A stretch of 64,000 bases of DNA from Blastococcus sp. LR1 (GTDB lineage: Bacteria; Actinomycetota; Actinomycetes; Mycobacteriales; Geodermatophilaceae). Each line of letters starts with the position of its first letter. Position 1 is the first letter of the stretch. The stretch lies in assembly GCF_020166105.1 (NCBI RefSeq), contig NZ_JAIUJY010000002.1, positions 310,001 to 374,000 of the forward strand. The letters run 5' to 3'. Of the stretch, positions 55,386 through 64,000 are shown in pieces. Under the pieces are notes generated by a model that saw only the letters and a list, made by a program, of their open reading frames with translations, did no database searches and was not told where the DNA came from. Both the position numbers and the translations under genes were made by a program.

Positions 55386-55439
55386 CGCGGGGCCCAGCAG
55401 CCCGTCGGTCTGCTCAGGTGGAGTGCTCAGGGGACCGGG

Positions 55440-56531
55440 TCAGCCGAAGAGGCGGGGCCCGCAGTGCGGCCACTGCCCCGCGCCGGACCGGTTGTAGAGC
55501 TGCTGCGCCCGGAAGGTCTGCTCGTCCGCCGAAGCGGCAGCCGGGTCGCCGGTGCCGCCGACGGCTGCCCAGGTGGACGTCGAGAACTGGTACATGCCGC
55601 GGTACTTGCCGGTCCCGCTGACCGCGTTCGGCCGGCCACCGGACTCGCACTTGGCCAGCGCGGCCCAGTTCAGGCCGTCGGCGGCGGGCTTGTTCGCGGG
55701 GCGGGCCTTCGTGCCCACGATGACGTGCTCGTCGACCGGCGCCCGGACGACCTCGGTCGCCACCTGCTCGCGGCCGGTCTCCTGGCCGTCGACGACGGTG
55801 ACGCGCCAGGTGGTCCGCTGCTCGCCGTCCACGCCTTCCTGGGTGACGTCCTTCTCGCCCTGGAACGCGGCGTCGTTCTTGGTCTCCACCACCGCGTGCT
55901 GGATGGCGGTGGTCTCGGTGACCTCGCCGACCTGGACGCGGAAGACCTGCAGCCGCATCTTGTTCAGCAGCGCCTGCTCGAGGCGAAGGCTGGTCCGGTC
56001 GGTCCCGCTGAGCGCGATGCCCTGCTCGGCGAGCAGGTCGCCGGCGGTGGCGGCCGTGGTGACGACGACGCGCTGCTGGCCGTCGACGGTCAGCACGACC
56101 TCCTTGGGGGTCGTGATGATCAGCTGCATGCCCTCGAGCGGAAGACGTTCGCCACGGCTGGCGGAGACGACCAGGCCCTCGTCGCGCAGGCCGAGCTGGT
56201 CCAGCGCCTCCTCGACGGAGAGAGCGGTGACCTGGACCTCGCGGCTGACGCCGTCGATGGTCAGGTTCAGCGGCCGCGCCCGGTTCAGCACCACGGCGTC
56301 GCCGTCTCCCACCGGGGAGTCCGGCGACGGGAGCACCACGTCGTGCGCGGTCAGGGTGAGCCCCTCGTCCTCCAGCACGTCGCCCACGGTGTCGGCGTAG
56401 GTGCCGACGTCGCGGGTCTGCCCGTCGACGGTGAGCGTCACGGACTTCTGGGCGATGAAGAACGCCAGCGTCCCGCCCACCAGTCCGACGAGGACGAGAG
56501 CGAAGAGGCTGAGTTGCAGCGAGCGGCGCAC
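55440..56531 (-). CDS. RpfB-like resuscitation-promoting factor
   Basis: The 363-aa protein is secreted or membrane-anchored. An N-terminal helix (about 5-25) is followed by three DUF348 repeats (VTLTVDGQTRDVGTYA, LNLTIDGVSREV, VVLTVDGQQRVV), a G5 domain (about 200-275) and the C-terminal RPF transglycosylase-like domain. The last has the catalytic Glu in KCESGGRPN and MYQFSTSTW. It remodels peptidoglycan and promotes regrowth from dormancy. GTG at 56531 with GGAAG just upstream is preferred; the frame stays open to 56672. Confidence 0.93.
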   Translation of the reverse strand: MRRSLQLSLFALVLVGLVGGTLAFFIAQKSVTLTVDGQTRDVGTYADTVGDVLEDEGLTLTAHDVVLPSPDSPVGDGDAVVLNRARPLNLTIDGVSREVQVTALSVEEALDQLGLRDEGLVVSASRGERLPLEGMQLIITTPKEVVLTVDGQQRVVVTTAATAGDLLAEQGIALSGTDRTSLRLEQALLNKMRLQVFRVQVGEVTETTAIQHAVVETKNDAAFQGEKDVTQEGVDGEQRTTWRVTVVDGQETGREQVATEVVRAPVDEHVIVGTKARPANKPAADGLNWAALAKCESGGRPNAVSGTGKYRGMYQFSTSTWAAVGGTGDPAAASADEQTFRAQQLYNRSGAGQWPHCGPRLFG

Positions 56532-56891
56532 GGCACTTCCAGGGGTCACAGAGCCCGGGCAGGAGAGCAGCCGAACCGCTGGGAAGCGGCGCGGCCACCG
56601 GTGCCGACTCGGGTGACGGCGGTCCGGAACCGAGGTCCCGGGCCGCTCGATGTCACCCGGGTCCTGCTCCATCCCGGCGGTCGATCACGACACGATAACG
56701 AACTCGCAGCGCGTCACGAGGGGTCACGAGGAGTGAAGCAGGAGCCGCCCGGCGCGTTCTGTGGGCACGCCGGTACACAGCGTGAGGGGCGTGCCGCGTG
56801 GGGCAGCTGTGACAGCTGAGGAGCCTGTCGACTCGCGGTGATGAAGCCCACGGTGTGACGGCGTCGTCCGGGGGCAATCGGCGCGATCGGC
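56532..56891. other. intergenic region upstream of the rpfB-like gene
   Basis: Non-coding, apart from a possible N-terminal extension. It contains the direct repeat GTCACGAGG/GTCACGAGG near 56713-56732 and CAGCTGTGACAGCTG near 56805. I looked for a c-di-AMP (ydaO-type) riboswitch, which regulates rpf genes in some actinobacteria, and did not recognise its conserved core. Confidence 0.45.
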
Positions 56892-57731
56892 TCAGCCGGT
56901 GAGGGCGGGGGCCGCGGAGCGCACCGGCCGGAGCCAGGTCACCAGGAAGACGGTGACCGCCAGGCCCGCGGCGATCGCCGAGAAGCCGCCGGCGACCAGC
57001 GCGACGGGCAGGACGTCGATGCCCTCGGTCACGCGGTCCCCCAGGTCGAGGCCGGCCCGCAGCAGCAGGGTGCCCAGCGGGAACAGCGCCGTGACGCTCG
57101 CCGCCGCCGTCACCAGGTGTGCCGTCCAGGTGCGCAGCGCCTCGTCCAGCGGCACGTCCGCCCCGGCGGCCGGGGTGGGGCGCAGCAGCGCACGCAGCAG
57201 GGCCGCCTCCGCCATCAGCCAGGCCACCACGGGAACACCGACGACGGCCGGGGCGACCGATCCGCCGAGGTCACCGGCGTCCCACATCAGGCCTGCGGTG
57301 ACGAGCACCCCGGCGACGACGGCGCGCATCGCCCAGACCAGCCAGGCCGAGATCTGCTCGCCCTGGCTCGGCCGGCGCGCCGGGGAGGTCAGCGCCCAGC
57401 GCGGCCGCGGCCGGGTGACCTCGGCCAGCAGCACCCCGGCCAGCAGGCCGACGGCCAGTGCCGGCACCCAGAGGAACACCGACTCCTCGGCGAACATCAC
57501 GACCAGGACCACGATGCCGGCGATGCCCAGCAGCAGCCCCAGCCGGCGCCAGCGCCGCCCGTGCGCGGCCTGCCGATGCAGTGCCTGCACCCCCTCGGGG
57601 GTCGGATCGGTGAACTCGACGGCGGCCGACGCGACCGCCCGGCGACCGGAGGCCAGCCCCCAGGCACGGGCGAGGAGGACCCCCGGCGCCAGCAGGGCGA
57701 CGAAGAGGATGACGGCGATGAGACGACCCAC
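56892..57731 (-). CDS. hypothetical multi-pass membrane protein
   Basis: The gene encodes about 279 aa with some seven to eight hydrophobic helices, near 2-22, 58-75, 78-100, 130-150, 160-180, 215-235 and 245-268. A basic loop TRPRPRWALTSPARRPSQGEQ lies in the middle. No family is recognised. The start is uncertain: GTG at 57731 is preferred, but GTG at 57761 is also in frame, and the frame stays open into the hairpin element upstream. It sits between tatD and rpfB, normally adjacent in actinobacteria. Confidence 0.72.
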   Translation of the reverse strand: MGRLIAVILFVALLAPGVLLARAWGLASGRRAVASAAVEFTDPTPEGVQALHRQAAHGRRWRRLGLLLGIAGIVVLVVMFAEESVFLWVPALAVGLLAGVLLAEVTRPRPRWALTSPARRPSQGEQISAWLVWAMRAVVAGVLVTAGLMWDAGDLGGSVAPAVVGVPVVAWLMAEAALLRALLRPTPAAGADVPLDEALRTWTAHLVTAAASVTALFPLGTLLLRAGLDLGDRVTEGIDVLPVALVAGGFSAIAAGLAVTVFLVTWLRPVRSAAPALTG

Positions 57732-57801
57732 CCTGTTGATTGTCGTCCTCCCGGACGACACCGCCACCAATTGCCGTCCCCAGTTGCACTGAGCGGCTTC
57801 T

Positions 57802-57841
57802 TCGCGCCTGCGCGGGACCCTTCGGGCCCCACTCGGCGCGA
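57802..57841. repeat. conserved-core hairpin element, copy C
   Basis: Outer arms TCGCGCC (57802-57808) and GGCGCGA (57835-57841) pair around the core GGGACCC-TTC-GGGCCCC and ACTCG. It lies upstream of the membrane gene and 32 bases from copy D. Confidence 0.65.
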
Positions 57842-57872
57842 GCGCTTCGCGCGCTCCCCGTTCTCCCATCTC

Positions 57873-57916
57873 AGCCCGTCCCTGGGGGGCCCTTCGGGCC
57901 CCGCTCGGGACGGGCT
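57873..57916 (-). terminator. conserved-core hairpin, copy D (tatD terminator)
   Basis: Outer arms AGCCCGTCCC (57873-57882) and GGGACGGGCT (57907-57916) pair perfectly around the core GGGGCCC-TTC-GGGCCCC. It starts directly after the tatD stop (57918-57920). Confidence 0.8.
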
Positions 57917-57917
57917 A

Positions 57918-58802
57918 CTACCACTGACCGAAGACGCGCTCGGCGTTCGTGGTGAGGGTGTCGCAGAGCTCGGTCAGCTCGATGCCGGTCACCTCGGCCA
58001 GCGCGCGCACGGTGTGCGGGACCAGCCGGGAGGCGTTCGGCCGGCCGCGGTGCGGCATCGGCGTGAGGAACGGCGCGTCGGTCTCGACCAGCAGCTGGCC
58101 GGCCGGGGTGAGCGCCGCGGCCTCGCGGAGGTAGGCCGCGTTGCCGAAGGTCAGCGTGCCGGCGAAGGAGAGCACGTAGCCGCGCTCGACGCAGGCCTTC
58201 GCGAACACTGCGTCGCCGGAGAAGCAGTGGAAGACCGTGTGCTCCGGGGCACCCTCGTCCTCGAGCACGCGGAGGATCTCCTCGTGCGCGTCCCGGTCGT
58301 GGATGACCAGCGCGATCCCGTGCTCCTTGGCGATGCGGATGTGGGCCCGGAACGACGCCTCCTGCGCCGCCCAGCCCTCCTCGCCGGTGCGGAACCGGTC
58401 CAGCCCGGTCTCCCCCACCGCGCGGACCCGCGGCTCCGCCGCCAGCCGGTCGATCTCGGCCAGCGCGTCGTCGTCCGCGCCACCGGCGCCGGCGTCGTTC
58501 GGGTGGATCGCCACCGCCGCCAGCACGCCCGGGTGCCGGGCCGCCAGCGCGGCCGACCAGCGTGACGACGGGACGTCGACACCCACCTGCACCAGCCGGG
58601 TCACGTTCACCGCGGCCGCGGCGGCGATCTCGGCGTCCACCGCTTCGTCGGCGGCCCACTCGCCGTGCTCACCGTCGGCCGGCCGCTCCCCCAGGACGAT
58701 GTCCAGGTGGGTGTGGCTGTCCAGCGCGGGCGCCGGCAACGGCTCCGGGGACGGCGGTGGCTCGCCGCGCCTGTTGGCCCGGGACGACGCCGACCGGCTC
58801 AC
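57918..58802 (-). CDS. tatD: TatD family hydrolase
   Basis: The 294-aa metal-dependent deoxyribonuclease has the TIM-barrel motifs [35 protein letters not shown] and VETDAPFL. These provide the two-metal site. A disordered N-terminal 25 residues precedes the barrel. The GTG start overlaps the metG stop as GTGA. It probably acts in 3'-5' processing of damaged or fragmented DNA. Confidence 0.95.
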   Translation of the reverse strand: MSRSASSRANRRGEPPPSPEPLPAPALDSHTHLDIVLGERPADGEHGEWAADEAVDAEIAAAAAVNVTRLVQVGVDVPSSRWSAALAARHPGVLAAVAIHPNDAGAGGADDDALAEIDRLAAEPRVRAVGETGLDRFRTGEEGWAAQEASFRAHIRIAKEHGIALVIHDRDAHEEILRVLEDEGAPEHTVFHCFSGDAVFAKACVERGYVLSFAGTLTFGNAAYLREAAALTPAGQLLVETDAPFLTPMPHRGRPNASRLVPHTVRALAEVTGIELTELCDTLTTNAERVFGQW

Positions 58803-60592
58803 GCGTCGCCCTCGAGGCGGGCCAGCTCCTCCTCGACCACGGACTCGTCGAGCTTCTTGAAGATCGGCGTCGGCGCGGCCAGCGGGGTGCCCGAGGGCAG
58901 CGGGCGGGAGGCCCAGACCGCCTGGCCGGCGTCGTAGTCCCCGGTGATGATCGGGTACGGCGAGCCGTCGTCCAGGTCCTCGGTCTCCACGATCTGCGGA
59001 GCCGGAGACCAGACGCCGGTGCCGCCCAGCGCCTCGTGCACCTTCTGCGCCGAGTGCGGGAGGAACGGCGTCAGCAGCGCGTTGCAGTCGCTGATCGCCT
59101 GGAGGGCGGTGTGCAGGACGGTGTCCCGGCGGGCCGGGTCCTCCTTGAGCTTCCACGGCGCCTGGTCGGAGAGGTACTTGTTCGCCTCCGACACCACCCG
59201 CATCGCCTCGGTGGCGGCGGCCTTCTGCCGGTTGCGGGAGAGCATGTCGCCTACGGGTGCGAAGGCGTTCTTCGTCGTCTCCAGCAGCGCGCGGTCGGCG
59301 TCGGTCAGGTCGCCCGGGGTCGGCACGGCGCCGACGTTCTTCGCGGCCATCGAGATGCTGCGGTTGACCAGGTTGCCCCAGCCGGCGACCAGCTCGTCGT
59401 TGTTGCGGCGGCGGAACTGCTCCCAGGTGAAGTCGGTGTCCTGGTTCTCCGGCCCGGCGACGGCGATGAAGTAGCGCAGCGCGTCGGCGTCGTACCGGGC
59501 GAGGAAGTCCCGCACGTAGATGACGATCTGCCGGCTGCTGGAGAACTTCTTGCCCTCCATCGTCAGGAACTCGCTGGAGACCACCTCGGTGGGCAGGTTG
59601 AGCTTCCCGAGCGAGCCCGGGGTGCCGCCCTTGTCGCCACCGCCGTTGTAGCCGAGCAGCTGGGCGGGCCAGATCTCGGAGTGGAAGACGATGTTGTCCT
59701 TGCCCATGAAGTAGTAGGCGGACGCGTCCGGCGTCTGCCACCACTGGCGCCAGGCCTCGGGGTCGCCCGAGCGGCGAGCCCACTCGATCGACGCCGACAG
59801 GTAGCCGACCACCGCGTCGAACCACACGTAGATGCGCTTGTCGTTGCGGTCGCGCCAGCCGTCCAGCGGCACCTTGACGCCCCAGTCGATGTCGCGGGTG
59901 TAGCTGCGCGGCTTGAGGTCCTCCAGCAGGTTGACGCTGAAGTTCAGGACGTTGGGCCGCCAGCTCTTGCGGGTGCCCAGCCAGTCGCCCAGCGCACGCG
60001 TGAACGCAGGCAGGTCGAGGAAGTAGTGCTCGCTCTCCACGAACTTCGGCGTCTCGCCGTTGATCTTGCTGACCGGGTTGATGAGGTCGGTCGGGTCGAG
60101 CTGGTTGCCGCAGTTGTCGCACTGGTCGCCGCGGGCGCCGTCGTAGCCGCAGATCGGGCAGGTGCCCTCGATGTAGCGGTCGGGCAGCGTGCGGCCGGTC
60201 GACGGGCTGATCGCGCCGAGCGTCGTCTTCGGGAAGACGTAACCGTTCTTCAGCAGCCCCAGGAAGATCTCCTGGCTGGTCTTCTCGTGGTTGACCGTCG
60301 TCGTGCGGGTGAAGAGGTCGTAGCTCAGCCCGAGGCTGGCCAGGTCGTTCACGATGATCCGGTTGTTGCGGTCGGCGATCTCCCGGGGCGTGATGCCCTC
60401 GGCGTCGGCGGCGACCGTGATCGGGGTGCCGTGCTCATCGGTTCCGCTGACCATGAGGACCTTGTCCCCGGCCATGCGGTGGTAGCGGCTGAAGACGTCG
60501 GAGGGGACGCCGAACCCGGAGACGTGGCCGATGTGCCGCGGCCCGTTCGCATAGGGCCAGGCGACTGCGGTCAGGATGTGCCGATCACTCAC
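58799..60592 (-). CDS. metG: methionyl-tRNA synthetase
   Basis: The 597-aa class I synthetase has the HIGH motif ([11 protein letters not shown]), a zinc knuckle [18 protein letters not shown], the [15 protein letters not shown] motif and the KMSKS-equivalent KKFSSSRQ. The anticodon-binding helical domain follows. No C-terminal dimerisation OB domain is present, as expected for this length. GTG start. It heads the metG-tatD string. Confidence 0.97.
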   Translation of the reverse strand: MSDRHILTAVAWPYANGPRHIGHVSGFGVPSDVFSRYHRMAGDKVLMVSGTDEHGTPITVAADAEGITPREIADRNNRIIVNDLASLGLSYDLFTRTTTVNHEKTSQEIFLGLLKNGYVFPKTTLGAISPSTGRTLPDRYIEGTCPICGYDGARGDQCDNCGNQLDPTDLINPVSKINGETPKFVESEHYFLDLPAFTRALGDWLGTRKSWRPNVLNFSVNLLEDLKPRSYTRDIDWGVKVPLDGWRDRNDKRIYVWFDAVVGYLSASIEWARRSGDPEAWRQWWQTPDASAYYFMGKDNIVFHSEIWPAQLLGYNGGGDKGGTPGSLGKLNLPTEVVSSEFLTMEGKKFSSSRQIVIYVRDFLARYDADALRYFIAVAGPENQDTDFTWEQFRRRNNDELVAGWGNLVNRSISMAAKNVGAVPTPGDLTDADRALLETTKNAFAPVGDMLSRNRQKAAATEAMRVVSEANKYLSDQAPWKLKEDPARRDTVLHTALQAISDCNALLTPFLPHSAQKVHEALGGTGVWSPAPQIVETEDLDDGSPYPIITGDYDAGQAVWASRPLPSGTPLAAPTPIFKKLDESVVEEELARLEGDA

Positions 60593-60651
60593 GGGACGAG
60601 ACTAGGCGGCGGCGTCTCGGGCGTCGCCCGCACGGGCGAACGGTGGGCCGT

Positions 60652-61335
60652 TCAGGGCTGGTAGACGACGCTCGAGGCGGGCGTTCCGGCGTCGGACTGC
60701 GGCGGGGTGACCACGGCCAGCACGCCCAGGCCGAGGGCGATGACGCCCAGGGTCGCGGTGCACAGCGCGCGGTGGACCACGGCCGGGTCAGGTCCCGGAC
60801 GGCGGGCGGTGCGACGCGGGCCCTGCGCCACCCAGCGCCGCGCGGTCGGAGCATCGGCGAGCAGGAGCTTGGCCACCGGGAGGGCGACGGCCCCGGCGAA
60901 GGCCACCGGGACGGGCAGGCCGTAGGTCAGCGCATCGGGCAGCGGCCAGAAGAGGGCGACCGCCCCGACCACCGCGACGACCGACAGCTCCACCGACGCC
61001 GTGAGGACCAGGAGCCGGCGGGTGCACCCGTCGACGAGCGCCGCGCCACCGACGGCAGCCAGCACGATCCAGGCGGCCAGCGCGACCAGCGTGCCGACGA
61101 TCAGCAGACCCGGCGGCCGGGTCGGGGTGGCCAGCACGCCGTCGATCCCGGTGAGGCCGGTCGCCAGCAGGCCGACCGCCTGCACCACGGAGATGAAGCC
61201 CGCCAGCAGTGCAGGAGCCGGCACGCGGCGCAGTCGCTGCTCGACGTCGACCTCGTGCGTCGCGCCGGACATCCGCTGCTCACGGAGGTACGGCTGCGCG
61301 ACGGTGTCGCGCACGTCGAGGACGCTGATCGCCAC
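60652..61335 (-). CDS. hypothetical membrane protein
   Basis: A 227-aa protein with about five membrane helices (near 42-62, 75-98, 108-128, 135-158 and 192-212). The N-terminal 40 residues are charged and cytosolic, with the segment VEQRLRRVPAPALLAGF. No family is recognised. GTG at 61335 follows GGGAGAG. A 9-bp-arm inverted repeat lies just upstream. Confidence 0.72.
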   Translation of the reverse strand: MAISVLDVRDTVAQPYLREQRMSGATHEVDVEQRLRRVPAPALLAGFISVVQAVGLLATGLTGIDGVLATPTRPPGLLIVGTLVALAAWIVLAAVGGAALVDGCTRRLLVLTASVELSVVAVVGAVALFWPLPDALTYGLPVPVAFAGAVALPVAKLLLADAPTARRWVAQGPRRTARRPGPDPAVVHRALCTATLGVIALGLGVLAVVTPPQSDAGTPASSVVYQP

Positions 61336-61346
61336 GAAGTTCTCTC

Positions 61347-61376
61347 CCTGACCGGTGGGCGGTGTCTCCGGTCAGG
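61347..61376. promoter_or_regulatory. inverted repeat upstream of the membrane protein gene
   Basis: CCTGACCGG (61347-61355) and CCGGTCAGG (61368-61376) are perfect 9-base arms with a 12-base spacer. It lies 12-41 bases before the start at 61335 and 63 bases beyond the permease stop. It may be an operator or the permease terminator. Confidence 0.55.
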
Positions 61377-61438
61377 ACGGCGGATCCAGGTCGGTGCTGG
61401 AGCGCCCGGCGGTGGATCTCCCCCGTCCGGGCGAACGA

Positions 61439-62947
61439 TCAGCCTCTGCGAGCGGCGTTGGCGGCCGCGGCGTCCTCCCGTCCGCCCTCGGTCACGAACC
61501 GGCTCTTCCGGCGGCCGTAGCCGAAGTACACGACGACGCCGAGTGCCATCCAGACCAGGAAGCGCCACCAGGTCTCCCCCGGCAGGTTGAGCATCAGCCA
61601 CAGGCAGGCCAGCGCCGAGACGATCGGCAGCACCGGCATCAGCGGCACCCGGAAGGAACGCGGCAGGTCCGGACGGGTCCGGCGCAGCACGATCACGCCG
61701 ATGGAGACCAGCACGAAGGCGAACAGCGTCCCGATGTTCACCAGGTTCGCGAGCTCCTCGAGCGGCACGACGGCGGCCAGGATCGCGACGAAGACCCCGG
61801 TGCCGATGGTGATCTTGTACGGCGTCCCGTGGCGCGGGTGCACGGCCGCCAGGGTCGGGGGCAGCAGGCGGTCCCGGCTCATGGCGAACAGCACCCGGGA
61901 CTGCCCGAGCATCAGGATCATCACGACCGACGTCAGACCGGCGAGCGCGCCGATGGAGATGATCGTCGCGAAGACGGGCAGCCCCACGTCGGAGAAGGCC
62001 GCGGCCAGCGGCGCGTCCGCGCTGAGGTCGCTGTACCGCTGCATGCCCACGACGACGAGCGACACCGCGACGTAGAGGATCGTGCAGATCGCCAGCGACC
62101 CGAGGATGCCCCGGGGCAGGTCGCGTCCGGGGTTCTTCGTCTCCTCGGCCGCGGTGGCCACGATGTCGAAGCCGATGAAGGCGAAGAAGACGACCGCGGC
62201 ACCGGCCATCACGCCGCCCCAGCCGAACGTGCCCTGGCTGAAGCCGAACAGGGTCTGGACCAGCGGCGCGTCCCAACCGCTCGCGCCGGCCTCGGCCGGC
62301 TGGGCCGGCGGCACGAACGGGCTGTAGTTGGCCGCCTTCACGAAGAAGAGCCCCACCGCGATCACCAGCAGCACGATGGCCACCTTGATCACCACGATCA
62401 CCGCGGTCACCCGCGACGAGAGCTTGATGCCCAGGACCAGGACGGCGGTCATCGCCGCGACGATGACGATCGCCGGGATGTTGAACCTGGCCGTCTCCCC
62501 GGCGATGGACTCCGGGAGCGGTGCCCCGATGTCGGCGAGCAGCTGGTTCAGGTACCCCGACCAGCCGACCGCGACCGTCGCCGCCCCCAGCGCGAGCTCG
62601 AGGACCAGGTCCCACCCGATGATCCACGCGACGAGCTCGCCGAAGGTGGCGTAGGAGAACGTGTAGGCCGATCCGGCGACCGGCACGGTGGAGGCGAACT
62701 CGGCGTAGCAGAGCGCGGCCAGACCGCAGACCACTCCGGCGATGACGAAGGAGATCGCGACGGCGGGCCCGGACTGGTCACGGGCCACCACACCGGTGAG
62801 CACGAAGATGCCCGTCCCGATGATCACGCCGACGCCGAAGACCGCGAGATCCAGGCCGGACAGGTGCTTCTTGAGCCGGTGCTCCGGCTCGTCGGTGTCG
62901 CGGATGGAGTCCTCGACGGACTTGATCCGTCGCGCGCCTGCCGCCAC
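61439..62947 (-). CDS. APC family amino acid permease (cationic amino acid type)
   Basis: The 502-aa transporter has 12-14 helices. The APC signature is at the N-terminus (GLDLAVFGVGVIIGTGIFVLTGVVA), followed by AGSAYTFSYATFGELVAWIIGWDLVLE. The IGFDIVATAAEETKNPGRDLPRGI motif is typical of the CAT subfamily, which prefers Arg, Lys or ornithine. GTG at 62947 is preceded by GAGGAGG. It is probably a single-gene unit, divergent from corA. Confidence 0.93.
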   Translation of the reverse strand: MAAGARRIKSVEDSIRDTDEPEHRLKKHLSGLDLAVFGVGVIIGTGIFVLTGVVARDQSGPAVAISFVIAGVVCGLAALCYAEFASTVPVAGSAYTFSYATFGELVAWIIGWDLVLELALGAATVAVGWSGYLNQLLADIGAPLPESIAGETARFNIPAIVIVAAMTAVLVLGIKLSSRVTAVIVVIKVAIVLLVIAVGLFFVKAANYSPFVPPAQPAEAGASGWDAPLVQTLFGFSQGTFGWGGVMAGAAVVFFAFIGFDIVATAAEETKNPGRDLPRGILGSLAICTILYVAVSLVVVGMQRYSDLSADAPLAAAFSDVGLPVFATIISIGALAGLTSVVMILMLGQSRVLFAMSRDRLLPPTLAAVHPRHGTPYKITIGTGVFVAILAAVVPLEELANLVNIGTLFAFVLVSIGVIVLRRTRPDLPRSFRVPLMPVLPIVSALACLWLMLNLPGETWWRFLVWMALGVVVYFGYGRRKSRFVTEGGREDAAAANAARRG

Positions 62948-63069
62948 GGTGTCCTCCTCGCAGCTCGAGGGGCGACGGTCCCGCGGCCCCTTCCGCAGGT
63001 TCGCACGGGTTCCTGCGCGCCGCACGCCTACGCTGCATCCGCCCGAGGACACCTCCAGGAGGGGCCGCG

Positions 63070-64000
63070 ATGACCACCGGTGACACATCCCCCGCCGCGC
63101 CGCTCGAACTGCCGTCGGAGGCGCCCCTCAGCGGCCCGCCCACGCTGCGCCCGCGACCGGCCGGCCAGCAGCGGCGCACACCCACCCGCCGCCCGGGCGT
63201 CGACGCCGTCGTCGACTGCGCGGTGTACGTGGACGGACGCCGGCAGGAACCGGTGGCTCCGGAGGACGCGCTGACCGTCGCCGAGGAGCGCGGCGGCTTC
63301 GTCTGGCTCGGGCTGTTCGCGCCGACCGAGGAGGAGCTGGGCGCGATCGGCGAGCGGTACGACCTCCACCCGCTCGCCGTCGAGGACGCCGTCTACGCCC
63401 ACCAGCGGCCCAAGCTCGAGCGGTACGACGACGCGCTGTTCATGGTGCTCAAGACAGCGACGTACGTGGAGCACGAGGAGTTGACGGCCACCAGCGAGGT
63501 GGTCGACACCGGCGAGGTGATGGTCTTCCTCGGCGAGCGGTACGTGATCACCGTGCGGCACGGGGAGCACAACCCGCTGGCCGAGCTGCGGCAGCGCCTC
63601 GAGGAGCAGCGCGACCTGCTCTGCCTGGGCAGCTCCGCGGTGCTCTACGCCGTCGCCGACCTCGTGGTGGACACCTTCGTCGAGGTGGCCGGCGCGGTCG
63701 AGGAGGACGTCGATGAGCTGGAGGCGTCGGTGTTCAGCCCCGACCGCACCGACGACATCGGGCGGCTGTACCAGCTCAAGCGCGAGCTCATGGCGCTGCG
63801 CCGGGCGGTCTCCCCGCTGGAGGTGCCGCTGCAGAAGCTGGCCGAGCGGCCGATCGACGTCGTCCCGGACGCGATCCGCTCGTACTTCCGCGACGTCATG
63901 GACCATGCGATCCGGGTGCGCGACCAGGTCAACGGGCTCGACGAGCTGCTGACGTCGATCCTGCAGGCCTCGCTCGCGCGGACGTCGATGGCCGACAACG
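63070..64000 (+). CDS. corA: CorA family Mg2+/Co2+ transporter (partial)
   Basis: The first 310 codons are present and the frame runs off the window end. The cytosolic domain is clear: FVWLGLFAPTEEELGAIGERYDLHPLAVEDAV, QRPKLERYDDALFMVLKT, and then the long helix with YQLKRELMALRRAVSPL. The C-terminal helices and the GMN motif would lie just beyond base 64000. A disordered Pro-rich N-terminus of about 50 residues precedes the domain. AGGAGGGG is six bases before the ATG. Confidence 0.93.
   Translation, partial: MTTGDTSPAAPLELPSEAPLSGPPTLRPRPAGQQRRTPTRRPGVDAVVDCAVYVDGRRQEPVAPEDALTVAEERGGFVWLGLFAPTEEELGAIGERYDLHPLAVEDAVYAHQRPKLERYDDALFMVLKTATYVEHEELTATSEVVDTGEVMVFLGERYVITVRHGEHNPLAELRQRLEEQRDLLCLGSSAVLYAVADLVVDTFVEVAGAVEEDVDELEASVFSPDRTDDIGRLYQLKRELMALRRAVSPLEVPLQKLAERPIDVVPDAIRSYFRDVMDHAIRVRDQVNGLDELLTSILQASLARTSMADN

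Noticed and set aside
56532-56891. ydaO-type c-di-AMP riboswitch upstream of the rpfB-like gene
   Set aside because: I could not find the conserved core sequences on the minus strand, so I do not report it.

Overview
The window is high-GC actinobacterial DNA. GTG starts are frequent and adjacent genes often overlap by 4 bases (GTGA or ATGA). Marker genes include a DUF501 protein, an RpfB-type resuscitation factor, DUF222/HNH (13E12-type) and UdgB-type uracil-DNA glycosylase. Gene content and gene order suggest Geodermatophilaceae (Blastococcus, Geodermatophilus or Modestobacter). That is inference from family knowledge, not a database match.

Layout. 1-7.2 kb: VWA protein, DUF2252 protein, SGNH hydrolase, thiolase, YccA/Bax-inhibitor-like membrane protein and a small Cys-containing protein. 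7.2-10.2 kb: MMPL exporter with its TetR regulator and operator, then a 74-nt tRNA with anticodon UAA. 10.2-15.3 kb: alpha/beta hydrolase, UdgB, then ppx, DUF501, ftsB/divIC and eno. 15.3-18.1 kb: accessory patch with two small orphan genes and a DUF222-HNH gene whose start codon lies inside a perfect LexA (SOS) box. 18.1-23.7 kb: mazG, a SurA-like lipoprotein and mfd. 23.8-47.3 kb: a large surface/exopolysaccharide (EPS) island. 47.5-60.6 kb: the housekeeping block pth, rplY, prs, glmU, tRNA-Gln, desaturase/TetR, ispE, rsmA, rpfB-like, membrane protein, tatD, metG. 60.6-64 kb: membrane protein, APC amino-acid permease, and a CorA gene cut by the window end.

The housekeeping blocks on the two sides of the EPS island are the same neighbourhood that is nearly contiguous in mycobacteria (metG-tatD-rpfB-ksgA-ispE ... 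glmU-prs-rplY-pth ... mfd-mazG-eno-divIC-DUF501-ppx). The island therefore looks inserted between pth and mfd.

The EPS island holds the parts of a Wzx/Wzy-type pathway. It has an initiating polyprenyl-phosphate sugar transferase, several glycosyltransferases, a flippase, a polymerase, a Wzz/BY-kinase with its low-molecular-weight phosphatase, two polysaccharide deacetylases, a TagD-like cytidylyltransferase, a CDP-alcohol phosphotransferase and a 1722-aa secreted multidomain protein. Its striking property is consolidation. One polypeptide joins Wzz, a kinase-like domain without a P-loop, and a Wzy-like polymerase. The next joins a GT2 glycosyltransferase to a Wzx-like flippase. A third joins GT2 to GT4. 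This is my best candidate for an unusual system in the window. Regulatory candidates include a BldD-like box upstream of the giant secreted protein and a G/C palindromic motif shared by three putative EPS promoters.
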